Shown piece by piece: positions 51,701 through 61,660 of a stretch of DNA of 64,000 bases (positions within the stretch are counted from its first letter, which is position 1; the number at the start of each line of letters is the position of its first letter). A program made the translations under genes and the position numbers. This DNA is from Opisthocomus hoazin (Eukaryota > Chordata > Aves > Opisthocomiformes > Opisthocomidae): the NCBI RefSeq assembly GCF_030867145.1, contig NC_134454.1, positions 53,795,830 through 53,859,829 on the forward strand, written 5' to 3'. The notes under the pieces were generated by a model, which was not told the origin of the DNA, did no database searches, and saw only the letters and a list, made by a program, of their open reading frames with translations.

Positions 51701-54700
51701 AATTGAAACTGATAGGTAGTGAAAATATTTCACCATTTGAAGGAGTTTAAACATATTTAAGGTATTGTGAAGTTCCTGCCACACACAGACTTCACTGAAG
51801 GCTGAAGATCCTTTGTCGGTCAGGAGCAATCTGAAAACAAGTGAACAAATTATTTGCAGATATTATCCCCTTTAGATAATTTAACTCCAGAGTATTGGAA
51901 AAGTTGATTTAATATGCAGATATTTTGTACAACTTAAAACTATCCTAAATCATTTCCAGGGAGACACAAAGGCCTCTCTTTAGGTGTTCTAAGCACTTGC
52001 AAGCACCTGGTCCTGAAGATGAAACTGTAGATTTTCAGTGCTTGTGGACTTGAGAACCAGAGGTTGTAATGAAGCTTTGAAATAAAAAAGCTAAATGATA
52101 GACCACAAGACAAAACTTACAAGTGCGTACGAGACCTTCAGGTCTGGCTATGATTTTTTTTCCACACTGTATTGTTCTTTGTTTCTGCTAATTACCCTTA
52201 GTTATCCTCTCTGCACACCTCTTTGTTATCACATTATAATGTGTTAGTATTGCAATAGGTCTATACAACCTGTTAAAGTTGCTTAAACTTTCTAAACAAT
52301 TAAATCTAATACTGCCTTAGCAAGGTGAATATTATACACTTGACTGTTTCTCTGACTTCATTTCATTGCCCCTTTTGGAGCTTTAATGTTTTTGCACTGT
52401 AAACGATTATTATTCCACTTTAAACAGTTAGTGGCCCATACATCAGATCTTCAATGACACAAAATCAGTGCAGAACATTCAGACAAAAAAGTCAAGTTTC
52501 TTGGTGACTGGTCAACACCACCTGGTGGGCTTGTGAAAGGGCTGCCAAGAAAAGGTGAGGGTCAGCAACAGCTTTCAGTGCTGGCACGTTCTGTGTGGGA
52601 GCAGTTGTTGGAAGTTTGCAGTTTTGGAGCTGGGCTTCAAATTATTTTTCAGATTTCTTTCACCCTTAACAGGTGCCCTTCAGGAATTCATCAAAATATA
52701 CCTGTGTTTACTGAGAAGTTGCTTAAGAACTCTGATGCTAATGTACTTACTGTTGAATTTGCTTTCCTGTTTTTCCTTGTAATCATCTAAATTCTTGTAG
52801 TTTTTCTTATGAACACCTCAAGTAATCTACCAGGTGCTTCCACATGGTGAAAAGAGGCTTGTGTTAAAGATCCATTTGTGGGCTTATTTTCTTCCTCAGC
52901 GCTAGGATTAGATGACATCATCGGAAACTTTGAGGTCGGCAAAGAATTTGATGCCCTGCTAATCAACACGAAGGCTTCAGACAGCCCTTTTGACTTGTTC
53001 TCTGCTGATAATTTTGAGGTAATCAGAAGAGGATTAATGATCCAAAAAATTACTGGAAATTATGTGGGGAAGGTCTGTGATACAGCCAGAATAAGTCTCT
53101 TGAGAGTTATTCCAGGGCTACGAATCAGGTGTACTACACCACTGCTGTCTGTGTTTCAGCTCAAGAGGTTTGGCAGTTGGTTTTTTTTCAGAATCATGTT
53201 GTCCTCAGTGACAGTCCCAAATCCCCATGAGCAAAAATGCCTGTAACATTTTTAATGCATGTTTTATTAGCCCAAGATGACAAATAGAGTTAGCTATTCG
53301 CGGTGACAAATGGCAGCCAAGAGAATGTTTTAGTGAACACTGGATTCAAACTAAAAAATGGCAACCTGTTCCCAGATAAAGGCTAGGCTGCCTTGACTGC
53401 ACTGCTATTGTAAATTTAAGCAAGAGCTCAAGGTGTCTAATTTGAGTTGAAAGCCCAGTTTTTATGCAAACATATAAGTAGTATTGGCATTATGAAATGG
53501 GCACTTCTCATACAAAAACCTTTTATGGTTGAAAAAGTAACAGCAGTTACTTGAATTTACTGATGTGGCCAGACTGTCTATTGCCATTTCTATTCTGAAT
53601 GTTACCATTTACTTAGAAATGCGGGCATAAATGGCGAGATGCTTGTTCCTTAATCTGTTTAAACCACAATAATCTGGATTACATTCAATTTTTTAAATTT
53701 AAAATTTTCTTCCTAAATCAGATAATTCTGGAAAAAAAAATATTTTCTGGTTGAAGTCTAAAACTTTTTAGATAAGGTGGTAGTTCTTACAACTTTAAAA
53801 ATGCTTACAATTTTGTCTTACTTTTCCAAAAAGTGAATGAATTTGAGAACTCTAAAAAACTAGAAGGGGAAGTATGGTGTTTTAGGCATGTATTTATTTA
53901 TATTGTCAAACTTGGGTAGTGTTTTCTTCCTGAGATATACAGCTTTCCTACTGAAAGCTATTTATCAGAAAATGTGCAAATTAAGTTTTGATTTTAATGT
54001 TACTATGAATATTTGGAAAAATTTATCAATTCTTTCAAGCTTCAGATAATTATGATCTGGGGTAGCAGATATGGCTTTCTGAATTTGGTTTTCTCCCATT
54101 TTTTTATAGGACACTCTCCAGAAGTTCCTGTATCTAGGTATGTTCTGATCCTCAGCCCACATAAAATTCTCTTGTTTCATACATCAAAAATTGCCTAAAT
54201 TAATGTGGAGGTTAATAATAAATATATTTATACATAATTAGATATACATTTGTTTACAGTAACTAAGTATATTAATTTACTTTGTATATAAACTTTATTG
54301 GGTCATTATTAATATTAATATTTACCTTAATTAAATATGCATTTATTTACATTTATTGATATTCATTTATTAATACTTAGCAAGAATTAAGTGGTTTCAC
54401 TTTTGTTCTTTGGGACACAGTTAAATAGTCAGTTTAACATCATCAGATGCACGAAGTTTGTCAGATTTATTACCACACCTATCTTGATGTACGGTATGAA
54501 CTAAATCAAATTTCACGGTAAAGTAACACTGACATGCTAATCATCACTTCAGAACCAGTTCAGCTCAGAAGGACCTCTGCAGACCAGCTGCTGTTCTGGT
54601 AATTTTTGCTCCCAAACAAAAAAGAAGGCCTTTAAAGGAAACAAAACCCAACTCAGCACCTGCCCCCCCACCCTTTCCTAAGAATATATATTCTTTGTAG

Positions 54701-55260
54701 GGCATTGTCTGCCCAAGAGCTGCGCTGCCCATCATGTTGTTATATAGGGATAACTGGTGTTAGCTTAGGCCACGTTTGTGTCATTCTCTGATTAGGCTTT
54801 TGCCTTTTTGAGAAGCTGGCTGAGGCGAACCAGCTTTACTGCTGCCTGGTACCCGAGTTAGTTCAGATACCATGCAGCAATGCCTTTTCTGTACAGATAT
54901 ATAATACTTTCAGGGTTTGGATCTCCTAAATATACAGAAAACCCGTGACACCATTGCAGCAGCTGAATGATGTGTTTATTTCTTAAAAAAAGCATGGGTT
55001 GTTGAAACATCCATTGATCTTTCTGGTAGCCCTGATTATTTCTCTCTAAATGAACTTTCTCAGTCCTAGGAAATGGTCTCCGCAAATGATGAGTATTACA
55101 AAACTGATTCTGTGGATTGCACAATTTTCATTAATTAAATCAGTGCATAGATTTATGTGCAAATCTCTGTTTTGACCATGTTATTTCAGGTGATGATCGG
55201 AATATTTCTGAAGTGTATGTGGCTGGAAAGCAAGTGGTTCCTTTTTCAAGTTCAGTATAA
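30052..55260 (+). CDS. GDA: Guanine deaminase (cypin), complete gene, 14 coding exons
   Basis: GDA hydrolyses guanine to xanthine and ammonia in purine catabolism, in the cytosol, as a zinc amidohydrolase. Coding exons: 30052-30174, 35253-35341, 37039-37210, 39757-39844, 41130-41235, 43999-44026, 45446-45553, 46601-46708, 48828-48925, 49703-49770, 50225-50371, 52900-53018, 54110-54137, 55190-55260. They join in frame to 450 residues, against 454 in human. Visible residues: HIH at 82-84, Q87, R213, H240 and E243 in SHISE, H279 in VMAHA, and D330 in GLGTDVAGG, which match the known zinc and guanine-binding positions of the human enzyme. The last residues, SSSV, form a class I PDZ ligand; in mammals this tail binds PSD-95. 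The ATG at 30052 was chosen because the following residues align with the mammalian N-terminus and the Kozak context is strong. The four-residue shortfall lies at the exon 12/13 junction. The family assignment is essentially certain. Confidence 0.97.
30175..35252 (+). other. GDA intron 1
   Basis: A 5.1 kb intron starting in the CpG island. It contains a long T-rich tract at 33571-33607 ending in catcag. No exon with a conserved protein was found. A weak antisense resemblance to a CR1 endonuclease linker at 33064-33300 is noted in the findings. Confidence 0.85.
33571..33609 (+). repeat. Poly-pyrimidine (T-rich) tract
   Basis: A nearly pure T/C tract with a 16-T core (33581-33596) runs into tttcatcag. 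It is a simple repeat that also forms a strong-looking splice acceptor within intron 1. Confidence 0.8.
35253..35341 (+). CDS. GDA: GDA exon 2 (residues 42-71)
   Basis: The acceptor ttcttttag|attg follows a 5.1 kb first intron. The exon encodes IVFLEKNDEQEQLAKNWGF and on to ELSN, part of the N-terminal beta-sandwich of amidohydrolases. It ends two bases into a histidine codon (ca|gtatgt) that the first base of exon 3 completes. Reading the donor one base later breaks the frame, so the junction is well fixed. Confidence 0.95.
35342..37038 (+). other. GDA intron 2
   Basis: A 1.7 kb intron with a run of 12 C at 35925-35936. No gene or recognisable element was found. Confidence 0.85.
37039..37210 (+). 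CDS. GDA: GDA exon 3 (residues 72-128, metal-binding HIH)
   Basis: The acceptor is ttccctag|tgaa. The exon encodes EFFMPGMVDTHIHAPQYSF, the amidohydrolase signature whose two histidines (82 and 84) are zinc ligands; Q87 contacts guanine in the human enzyme. It ends after VYTRVV at the donor gtt|gtaagt, in phase 0. This is the longest exon and the easiest to recognise. Confidence 0.97.
37211..39756 (+). other. GDA intron 3
   Basis: A 2.5 kb AT-rich intron with short poly-A runs near 37555-37567 and 38971-38983. No gene or recognisable element was found. Confidence 0.85.
39757..39844 (+). CDS. GDA: GDA exon 4 (residues 129-158)
   Basis: The acceptor ttttatag|agac is followed by RRTLKNGTTTACYFATIYTD and a leucine-rich helix, a core strand and helix of the TIM barrel. 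The exon ends one base into an aspartate codon at acag|gtaaga. The match to the mammalian protein is close throughout. Confidence 0.96.
39845..41129 (+). other. GDA intron 4
   Basis: A 1.3 kb intron with no recognisable element. Confidence 0.85.
41130..41235 (+). CDS. GDA: GDA exon 5 (residues 158-193)
   Basis: The acceptor is ctcaacag|ataa. The exon encodes KFGQRAFVGKVCMDMNDSVP and a variable acidic stretch, then ends two bases into an arginine codon at gaaag|gtaagg. The FVGKVCMD strand is conserved in the family, while the following loop differs from mammals. Confidence 0.95.
41455..41468. repeat. Short (GT)n microsatellite
   Basis: About seven GT units lie uninterrupted in intron 5. Confidence 0.8.
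42540..42765. repeat. Possible ancient tRNA-derived SINE
   Basis: Box-B-like motifs (agttcgaatcc near 42571 and gttcaaatctg near 42689) occur together with gaggaaactgaagcc near 42618, which recalls the core of old MIR-type elements in antisense. Orientation and boundaries are unclear, and similarity is weak. Confidence 0.25.
43999..44026 (+). CDS. GDA: GDA exon 6, 28-nt micro-exon (residues 193-202)
   Basis: This is a very short exon between tttctcag and gtaagt. It completes Arg193 and encodes FVKELLEKK, which aligns with the helix that follows the ETER segment in mammals. Both neighbouring exons need exactly this phase (2 to 0), so skipping it would shift the frame. Confidence 0.93.
44027..45445 (+). 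other. GDA intron 6
   Basis: A 1.4 kb intron with no recognisable element. Confidence 0.85.
45446..45553 (+). CDS. GDA: GDA exon 7 (residues 203-238, substrate arginine)
   Basis: The acceptor is atattttcag|tatc. The exon encodes YPRVQPIITPRFGPSCTEG and a helix, ending in DLHVQ at cag|gtaagc. R213 in TPRF corresponds to the guanine-contacting arginine of human GDA. The exon is phase 0 at both ends and exactly 36 codons long. The segment after PRF differs more from mammals than the surrounding exons do. Confidence 0.95.
45554..46600 (+). other. GDA intron 7
   Basis: A 1.0 kb intron with no recognisable element. Confidence 0.85.
46601..46708 (+). CDS. GDA: GDA exon 8 (residues 239-274, SHISE)
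   Basis: The acceptor is ctttttgcag|agtc. The exon opens with SHISENKEELKVVEKMFP: H240 is a zinc ligand and E243 the proposed proton shuttle. It ends NKLLTSK at aag|gtagct, a weaker donor than most in this gene. It is phase 0 at both ends and 36 codons long. Confidence 0.96.
46709..48827 (+). other. GDA intron 8
   Basis: A 2.1 kb intron with no recognisable element. Confidence 0.85.
48828..48925 (+). CDS. GDA: GDA exon 9 (residues 275-307)
   Basis: The acceptor is tctttag|acag. The exon encodes TVMAHACYLSEEELKLF and ISHCPNSNF. H279 is a zinc ligand, and the HCPNSN motif is a hallmark of the guanine, cytosine and adenosine amidohydrolase group. It ends two bases into a serine codon at tttttc|gtaagt, directly followed by a long A-rich tract in the intron. 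Confidence 0.96.
48926..49702 (+). other. GDA intron 9
   Basis: A 0.8 kb intron. Immediately after the donor gtaagtt comes a purine tract of A runs separated by single G (48933-48966). Confidence 0.85.
49703..49770 (+). CDS. GDA: GDA exon 10 (residues 307-330)
   Basis: The acceptor is ccaatgcag|gttg. The exon encodes LRSGVLNVQKVLKHNVKLGL and GT, ending one base into the codon for Asp330, the last zinc ligand, at cacag|gttagt. The arginine in SLRSG replaces a serine of the mammalian protein. Confidence 0.95.
49771..50224 (+). other. GDA intron 10
   Basis: A 454-nt intron with no recognisable element. Confidence 0.85.
50225..50371 (+). CDS. GDA: GDA exon 11 (residues 330-379)
   Basis: The acceptor is ccttctag|atgt. 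The exon completes Asp330 and encodes DVAGGYSASMLDAIRKTMM and ends in LATLGGSQ with one base of an alanine codon at caag|gtaaga. The preceding intron is only 454 nt, the shortest in the gene. Confidence 0.96.
50372..52899 (+). other. GDA intron 11
   Basis: A 2.5 kb AT-rich intron with no recognisable element. Confidence 0.85.
52900..53018 (+). CDS. GDA: GDA exon 12 (residues 379-418)
   Basis: The acceptor is cttcctcag|cgct. The exon encodes ALGLDDIIGNFEVGKEFDA and a strand ending SDSPFDLFSADNFE at gag|gtaatc. The GNFEVGKEFDA segment is typical of the C-terminal beta-sandwich. Just past this donor the mammalian protein carries four more residues than this one. The frame also stays open well past the donor. 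Confidence 0.94.
53019..54109 (+). other. GDA intron 12
   Basis: A 1.1 kb intron. The frame of exon 12 stays open for about 75 codons into it before a stop near 53244. Confidence 0.85.
54110..54137 (+). CDS. GDA: GDA exon 13, 28-nt micro-exon (residues 419-428)
   Basis: This is a second 28-nt exon, between tttttatag and gtatgt. It encodes DTLQKFLYL plus one base of a glycine codon. QKFLYLG is conserved with mammals, which fixes the exon despite its size. It is phase 0 to 1, so skipping it would lose the normal C-terminus. Confidence 0.93.
54138..55189 (+). other. GDA intron 13, with an extremely AT-rich segment
   Basis: A 1.05 kb intron. From about 54190 to 54380 the sequence is almost entirely A and T, with interleaved ATTTATT and TTAATA motifs, but it is not a regular tandem repeat. 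Confidence 0.85.
55190..55260 (+). CDS. GDA: GDA exon 14, last coding exon with stop (residues 428-450)
   Basis: The acceptor is gttatttcag|gtga. The exon encodes DDRNISEVYVAGKQVVPFSS and SV, with TAA at 55258-55260. The terminal SSSV is identical to the mammalian cypin tail that binds PDZ domains of PSD-95 and SAP102, so this interaction may be kept in the bird protein (inference). Confidence 0.97.
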
Positions 55261-58200
55261 ATCCATTTCCCTTTAGCAAAATACTCGGCTGATCATTCTG
55301 CATCTGATTTGGAAAAGATTGATTAAACACAGTGCCTGATCATCTGGAACGACACCTCATTTTTGTTTAATGTTTTAAAACTTACAAACATCAGAAATTT
55401 TTCATAGACCTTTCAAGAATTGCTGTACCAAAATTGTCACAGCTCTAGAGGAAACAGATACTTAATTTTCTCTGTAAAAATAGCATGTGTGCATTGATAA
55501 GGGATTTGGTAAATACCTTAATTAAAGAGGACACCTGATGTTCCTTTTAATAATAGTGTAGGAAGCATGATGAAGAGCAGTGAGACTTTTATTGTCTGTA
55601 ATGCATCTGAATTTAAAAAAAAGCCAGTGCTAGTAAATTGATTTTGCAGATAATTAATATCACAGAAGAATGCAATTTCCATAATATTATCACCAAGTAT
55701 GGAAAAATCAGTGACATTTTTGGGCATTTAGAACATTTTTCAGTTTTCTTTAGGAGCTTTTTTTTTTTTTAAAGTAATTATTTCATTTAAAACATTATTT
55801 TTTTTAAGAGAAATTAAAGAAGAAGTGAGTACTCATAAATAAATAAGGGTCCTTATTATCAAGGAGTTCAGATTTGTCATTCGTAGTCAGACAGAAGAGA
55901 ACTGATGGAAGGACCAAATAAGAAACAGGGCATTAGTCACAGGGAGACGGGCAGGGAGAGCGGAAGGGCTGCATTGTTCTGTGATGCTGTCAGCTGAAAC
56001 TGCATTTCTGCGGATTTTGTTCCTAAGTCTAGAAGTGGTCAGCCGGATCTTCCACCCACTTCACTGAATTATCTTCAGCTGAGTGACAGCTGAATGAAAC
56101 TTGTGTTGAATTAGAAGCAGGCACTAAGATATCTGAGCGGGCTACTTGATGGCAAGCAAAAGAAGAGTTTTTTTCTGGGCTAGAGGGAGTACTTCCTCTA
56201 GTTCAGCCTCCTGCAGAACCTTCCCAAGCTCATTTGCTCCTGACTGTTCACATGGAATGATACATTGTCCCTTCTCCTTCCTGTGAGGGAAGTGAGTGGG
56301 TTTAAAAAAAATCCAGGCAGAAATGGGCTATTTCTGGCCATCACCATCTTTGACTTGAGGTGGAAATCATCACTGGAAAAAGCAGCTCAGCTTCAATGTG
56401 CTCTTTTGTGTCTTTCAACATGGCAACCGTAATTCCAGCCCTGTACAATTCCAGGTAAAAAAAGTGCCCTTTTTATTTTAGAAATCTGTGCGACTTCCTT
56501 TCTTAAAAAGCATATTTGCGTATTTTTTATCAGAGACTTTTTTTCTTCTGAAATTAGCTTGAGAAGGGGATTGCTTTTTGTTCCTTTGTTACGCTTTTGC
56601 AACACAAAGGATGTAAGCTTTAATTTCAGTGTTAATAGAGACCATATTGTATCGAGTTGTACCGTAAATGTGTTGAGTACGGTTTTAAGGCCTGCTTCAA
56701 ACTCTCTTGATTTCATTAAGCTTTGTTTCACACTTTTATGTCACTGCATGTCGATATAAAGGCACGGGACTTCCCTCTGTTCACAAAACAAGGGAGGTCC
56801 TTGCACCAAAGCCTCACTTCGTGTCGATTTCTGAGACAGTGCTTGGTCTGACGTCGCTGGTAACTTTTCTGATCTTAAAAGCATTTTCAGACCTCGCGTA
56901 CCGTTATGGTGGCACCTACATGAGACAGTATAGTGTCAAATGGAAGTGTAAAAGCCAGCTTGGGCACTTGAAGCAGTACAGTCTTTTCGGTGTGTTTTGT
57001 TTTGCCGAAGCCGAGCAGCCCTGCTGAGCAGCTGGGGATGGGATGTTGGCTTGCGGATGCTGCCCGAGTGCAGCTGCGGGGCTGAGAGCTAGCGCGGATG
57101 TCTTCACAGGGCACTGCGCCATGCCCTGGGCTTGCCGAGGTACGGCCTGCATATCTGTCAGGTTCAATGACCCCTAAGGTTTTAGGAGTGAATAGTTAAG
57201 GATTAAGATTTTCACATTCCATCAGGGCGTTTTCTTAACTGTTTTGTTTTTCGTGCGTCCCAGTCACCTACACAGTAGCACACTTGCTTGGCAAATACAA
57301 TCTTCAGCTCTTTAACTTGGTTTCCTGATTCAGGGAGCATTTTTCCTCATGAATTTTGACATGAATTTAACTGACCAAATTTCACGTTCCAAAACCAAAG
57401 ATCAGTGAGGCACATGTTTTAATCCTCCTCTTTGAAACTAATTTTAGGGAGTTGCATGGTTTTCGGCTTTGGCTTTCCTGCAAGAATGCTTTCTGGGGCA
57501 GAGACAGGTTACACAGCCTTGTGTACGATGTATGTTTGTGCCCTACTTCTTCGCTTCTAGAGCTGTGAATTAAATCAATGCTTTTATGTTAAGGGGTAGT
57601 CTTAACTGTCTCTGACGTAATTGTTTTCTCACTATTTTGTAGTGTTGTTAAAAATGGGATTCAGCATTTCTTCTTGAAAGATTTGCAGGTGAGGAGGGGT
57701 TGCTTATTTGCAAACTGGGAATACAGAAAACTTTCAGAAGTTCAGTACTGTACTGCTGGCCCAGTTACTAAGGCAGTCCCTAGGATAACTGCTGCCAATG
57801 AGCTTTGTATCTGAATATTGGCTACATCGTGAGCAGTTTCATTCTTGTAAAACTGGGGCACAAGGCAGGAACTCGGCCTTTTGGTTATAGCTTTACTAGC
57901 ATCTAGTACCCAGACACTACCCAGACTTGGAAACGGAGAATCTCAGCTGCAGGGGGAGCTCTGCCTGCAGGTAGGTAGTGCTGTGGGCTGCCTGCACCAC
58001 CCGGCAATGCCCAAGACCGGGAGGAGCGAGGACCAAGACGGGTAGCGTTACACTACATGCTGAGATGCCTAGGGGTAAAGGAAAGAAGCCTGAATTTGAA
58101 GTAGGAGGAAGCCAGCGGAGGAATGAATATAACAAATAAACTGGAAGGTACTTTCAACAGCAGCATCTGAGATAGAATTGAGTGGAGAAAGACTGTAATG

Positions 58201-59128
58201 CTGAAAAAAAAATATTGAAGTGGGGTCCTCTGAGGTAGTCCCAAAAGCTTGTTCAGTGGAAGATGGCTTACACACAGAAATTTTAAGGTTTTAGGAGATA
58301 CAAAGGATGTACTAGCCAAATTTATCTGAAGCAATTTTGGAAAAGCCACTGAGAATCCCACTGGGAAGTTTCAGTCCTTAGGACTCTCTGGCTATGTGTA
58401 GATGGCCAAGATACTTGATGCAGTAGGGGAGGATCAGTAGATGAAAGCAGTTAGTGCTGAGACTTGTACATCTACACTGTATGCAGCTTCAGACTACATG
58501 TGGTCTGTTTGCTTGGATGAATGTCCCCACTGCGTATGCAGTCTGAAGCAGGCCAAATAGTTGGTTCAGACTCTTAATGTCTCTTTTAGAGGCTGAAGTG
58601 TATTTAGCATGCAGCTGAGCCTCCAGTATAGTTTCCTCTAAAATAAACTTAATCCTTGTGTACCAAAGCCACCCTGCAAACTGAACCAAGGTTCAGTTAG
58701 GGAGGACGACAGGGAATTCACAACAGCACTACTGTCTCAAACCAAAATGTTAATGAAGGCTAGGACTTGGGCGATTCCCCCTCCATCCTCACTGTCACAG
58801 AACTTAGTAGCTGAAGACAGATTAAAACAACCTCCGTCCCTCTTCCTCCCTCTTCCAAAAAAACAACCAACCAAACAAACAAAAAAGAAAAAATTAGGCG
58901 ATCAGACTCTAAGGGCAAATGAGTAAGTGGAAGAAAAGAACGGGATCATTTTTACTCAGTATGAATCGACACAGTGCTACTGACTTAAGGTAAAACCTCT
59001 GGAAAAATTTATACGTAACTGTTGCCAGAGGTCAGACCCCATTAGTTCTCTTGTCAGATTGTGGATGGGGTCTTTGTTTCTTAATGTGACTTTGTGTTCG
59101 ATGTTAGCACACCATTCAGACAAAGAAA

Positions 59129-59134
59129 AATAAA
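59129..59134 (+). promoter_or_regulatory. Candidate GDA polyadenylation signal
   Basis: AATAAA lies about 3.9 kb after the stop codon and is followed within 20 bases by a GT-rich element. The implied UTR length resembles that of mammalian GDA mRNAs. The 59763 and 61605 sites are alternatives. Confidence 0.4.
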
Positions 59135-61604
59135 GGGGGAGTGTGTGGAAAGCTTGCTTCTTGGGGCAGTATGCTTAATGTGTTCCACGTTCAGATGAGC
59201 ACTTATTTATTATAAATGGAATGTATTTGAATTACTGTTGTATGTTGATCTCATTGTGTCACTTTAGGTTTTGATTATTAATGAAATGCTAGTAAGTATC
59301 GCCTATGCATTATGCAGCATTATTTGAATTATTCATGTATGGCAAGTGGAGTTCTGCACTTTAAAATGTTGCCTTTGCCTAATGTTTATATTTATTCTGT
59401 GTTTTTTGTGCAATCAGAAAGCTTTGTTGAGGAAGAAAACGTGTGGTTGTTCACTGTACTGAACATTTTCAGTATAAGTGGACTTCCTGTTAAAAAAAGA
59501 AATGTTAAAATGACCCTGTTTAAAAGTCTGTGCCTGATTATACACTCACAAATTAAAAAATGATAGTGGTTTTATGAAAGCCGACGTGAATGGTAATGTT
59601 ATAATTTACAAATATTTACAGAAATAGTTTTTTATTTAAATCATGATTATGCAATGCAAATTAGCAAAAGAGGATAATTCTTGCTAAGTATCTACTGTCC
59701 TACTGAGCAGAGGAGAATGTAACTATTCTTAACTCTACATTTAAAAAGTATACACAAGTCTTAATAAAAAGCCGGAGTTCTTTCAAAGAATATGCCAGTT
59801 TTAACAGGAAAAAAGGTTAACAACATTGCTTGGACAAGCTGTTTAAAAATATTGTTTTAAGCATTTCCAGGAACAATCCGTAACAGACGATAAGGTGGAC
59901 AGCTTTCAAAATACAGGATTTGTAGGAACGGTGCTGCCGTATCTGCAGCCCTGTATGTAGCAGTTGTCAGCTCATCTCTGAATGATAAAATTGAATGATA
60001 GAATTAAAATGATAGTGTACAAGTAGCAGGTATTTAAAAGAAAAAAGCCAAGGGATTTTGAAAATTTGAGGAAGGACTGGGGAAAAAAAAAGACTTTGAG
60101 AAGATATTTGAAAAGGGTGGTAACAGAATACAAAATAATGCAGGGTGGAAAAGAGCTAGATCAGCTCCCTGTCATGTGCCTGGTGGCACTGCGATGACTG
60201 AGCCTGACGCAGGAAGACAAGTATCTGGTGTGACCAGAGAAACTGAAAGTAAGCTGTTTAAAAAATCAGATTGTTCTGAAGTTAAGCACACTGCGGAGAG
60301 CACAGCACGTTTTAAATTACAGGAACACATACCTAACAGTGAACTTCTAGGTACTAGGAACTTCGGCTTAAAGTTGGGGTTTTTTTAAGCCCTTGTACAG
60401 CTTGTGCTTCTCTCAACAGAGAAGCCAGCAAATGACATCTGCAAGACTCTCTGTATGAAAAATAGTAACAGCAACAAAAACAATTCTTGGGAAGCCAAAG
60501 GGCACCAGCAATATCAACAACAATCTGTTGTGTAAAGTTAATAGAACTGTTAATTTTTCTCAAAAGGCTGAGCAATGTTTTTGGAGGGCAGTTTCCTGGA
60601 AATTTCAGTGGAAATTATTTCTTGGAAAATGCCCTGAATCGGCATGTGCTCCAACCAATGAGGTCCCCTGTGGCTTCTGCAGAAGCAGTCACTTCTACTG
60701 AAGTGAATATGATAGGCCTAGACTCACACTTCCTCCCCCAGTCAGGACTCAGAAATGTGTATTGGCTGTAATTCTGACTCTAGTTTGTGGTTTCTCATAC
60801 ACTTGGTTTTAGTTTGGAAATTACTGTGCTGAGTGCATGGGGCGGGGAGACTGATAAGGCTAAAAGGCAATCTTAACACCTGCCTGCCTAATGCTTCCAC
60901 TCAAAAGATTTGTCCCATGGGGTAAGATGTTATTATATTTGCCCAGCTCTTAGACTCAATGATTTGCCTTAACGACTTGAGTCAGCTGGTCAAATTAAAT
61001 TAAATTAAACCCAGCTAAGACCAGGATGTAAACTGTGAGCAGCTGACAAAAACCTAAAAATGTTTTACCTTGATCTGCACTTAAGTCACCAAAGACTTTG
61101 TTTAGCAAAGTGTTGATAGGCTCATTTAGATACAAAACCCCCCTGGAGATAAGCCTTCAGAAGAAAGGGACCAGTGTTAGTGAAAATTGAAGGCTTTGAT
61201 CTCTGTGTCCTTGTGGCTTGGGAGCTGAGTTGTGTGTTCCACTAACACCTTTTGCTGATGAAGCTTTTAAAAAGTGGTTGCACATGCTCCTTAGCCGAGG
61301 AAGATTGTGGCCTTTCTTCGAGATTAGCCATACTTATGCCGAAGGAGAGTTCACTTCTAATTGGAGTAAGCTTTTCTGATTCTGGTCCTTGGTTTTCTCT
61401 GCTTGTCGCCTGTTGTGCATAGGTTCTGGTTCTTTTGTTTGTGAAGAACACCTAACTGGAGTTAACATTGTTGAATTTATCCTTCTTGTTGTACTTGTTA
61501 GTTTCAAGGAAGAGCAATGTATTAGGAAAAACGGAATATGCGATTTCCACTGTTCTGCTTGGTTTTGATCATGCTAAATAGGAAGTCATGTACTGTTGAA
61601 ACAA

Positions 61605-61610
61605 AATAAA
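61605..61610 (+). promoter_or_regulatory. Candidate distal polyadenylation signal
   Basis: AATAAA is followed at suitable spacing by a T/G-rich downstream element (ctttctgtgtttgactttgg at about 61640-61660). By sequence it is the best-formed signal in the region, but it would imply a 6.3 kb 3' UTR if used by GDA. Confidence 0.35.
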
Positions 61611-61660
61611 GAGGCCTTGTGTTTACACCAACCCTCATCTCTTTCTGTGTTTGACTTTGG

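Larger units (their letters stand above)
55261..61640 (+). other. GDA 3' untranslated region and downstream, several AATAAA sites
   Basis: No coding exon follows the stop. AATAAA occurs at 55838-55843, 59129-59134, 59763-59768 and 61605-61610. The site at 59129 is followed by a GT-rich stretch (gggagtgtgtggaaag), and that at 61605 by ttgtgtttac and a T/G-rich element. Mammalian GDA mRNA has a 3' UTR of several kilobases, which suits use of 59129 or 59763. The true end is not determinable here. The interval contains a GC-rich patch near 56760-57150 and the sequence is otherwise AT-rich. Confidence 0.5.

Noticed and set aside
56707..57027. 106-codon + strand frame downstream of GDA
   Set aside because: It has no recognisable domain or splice context, and its composition looks random. 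It is kept only as part of the GC-rich patch.
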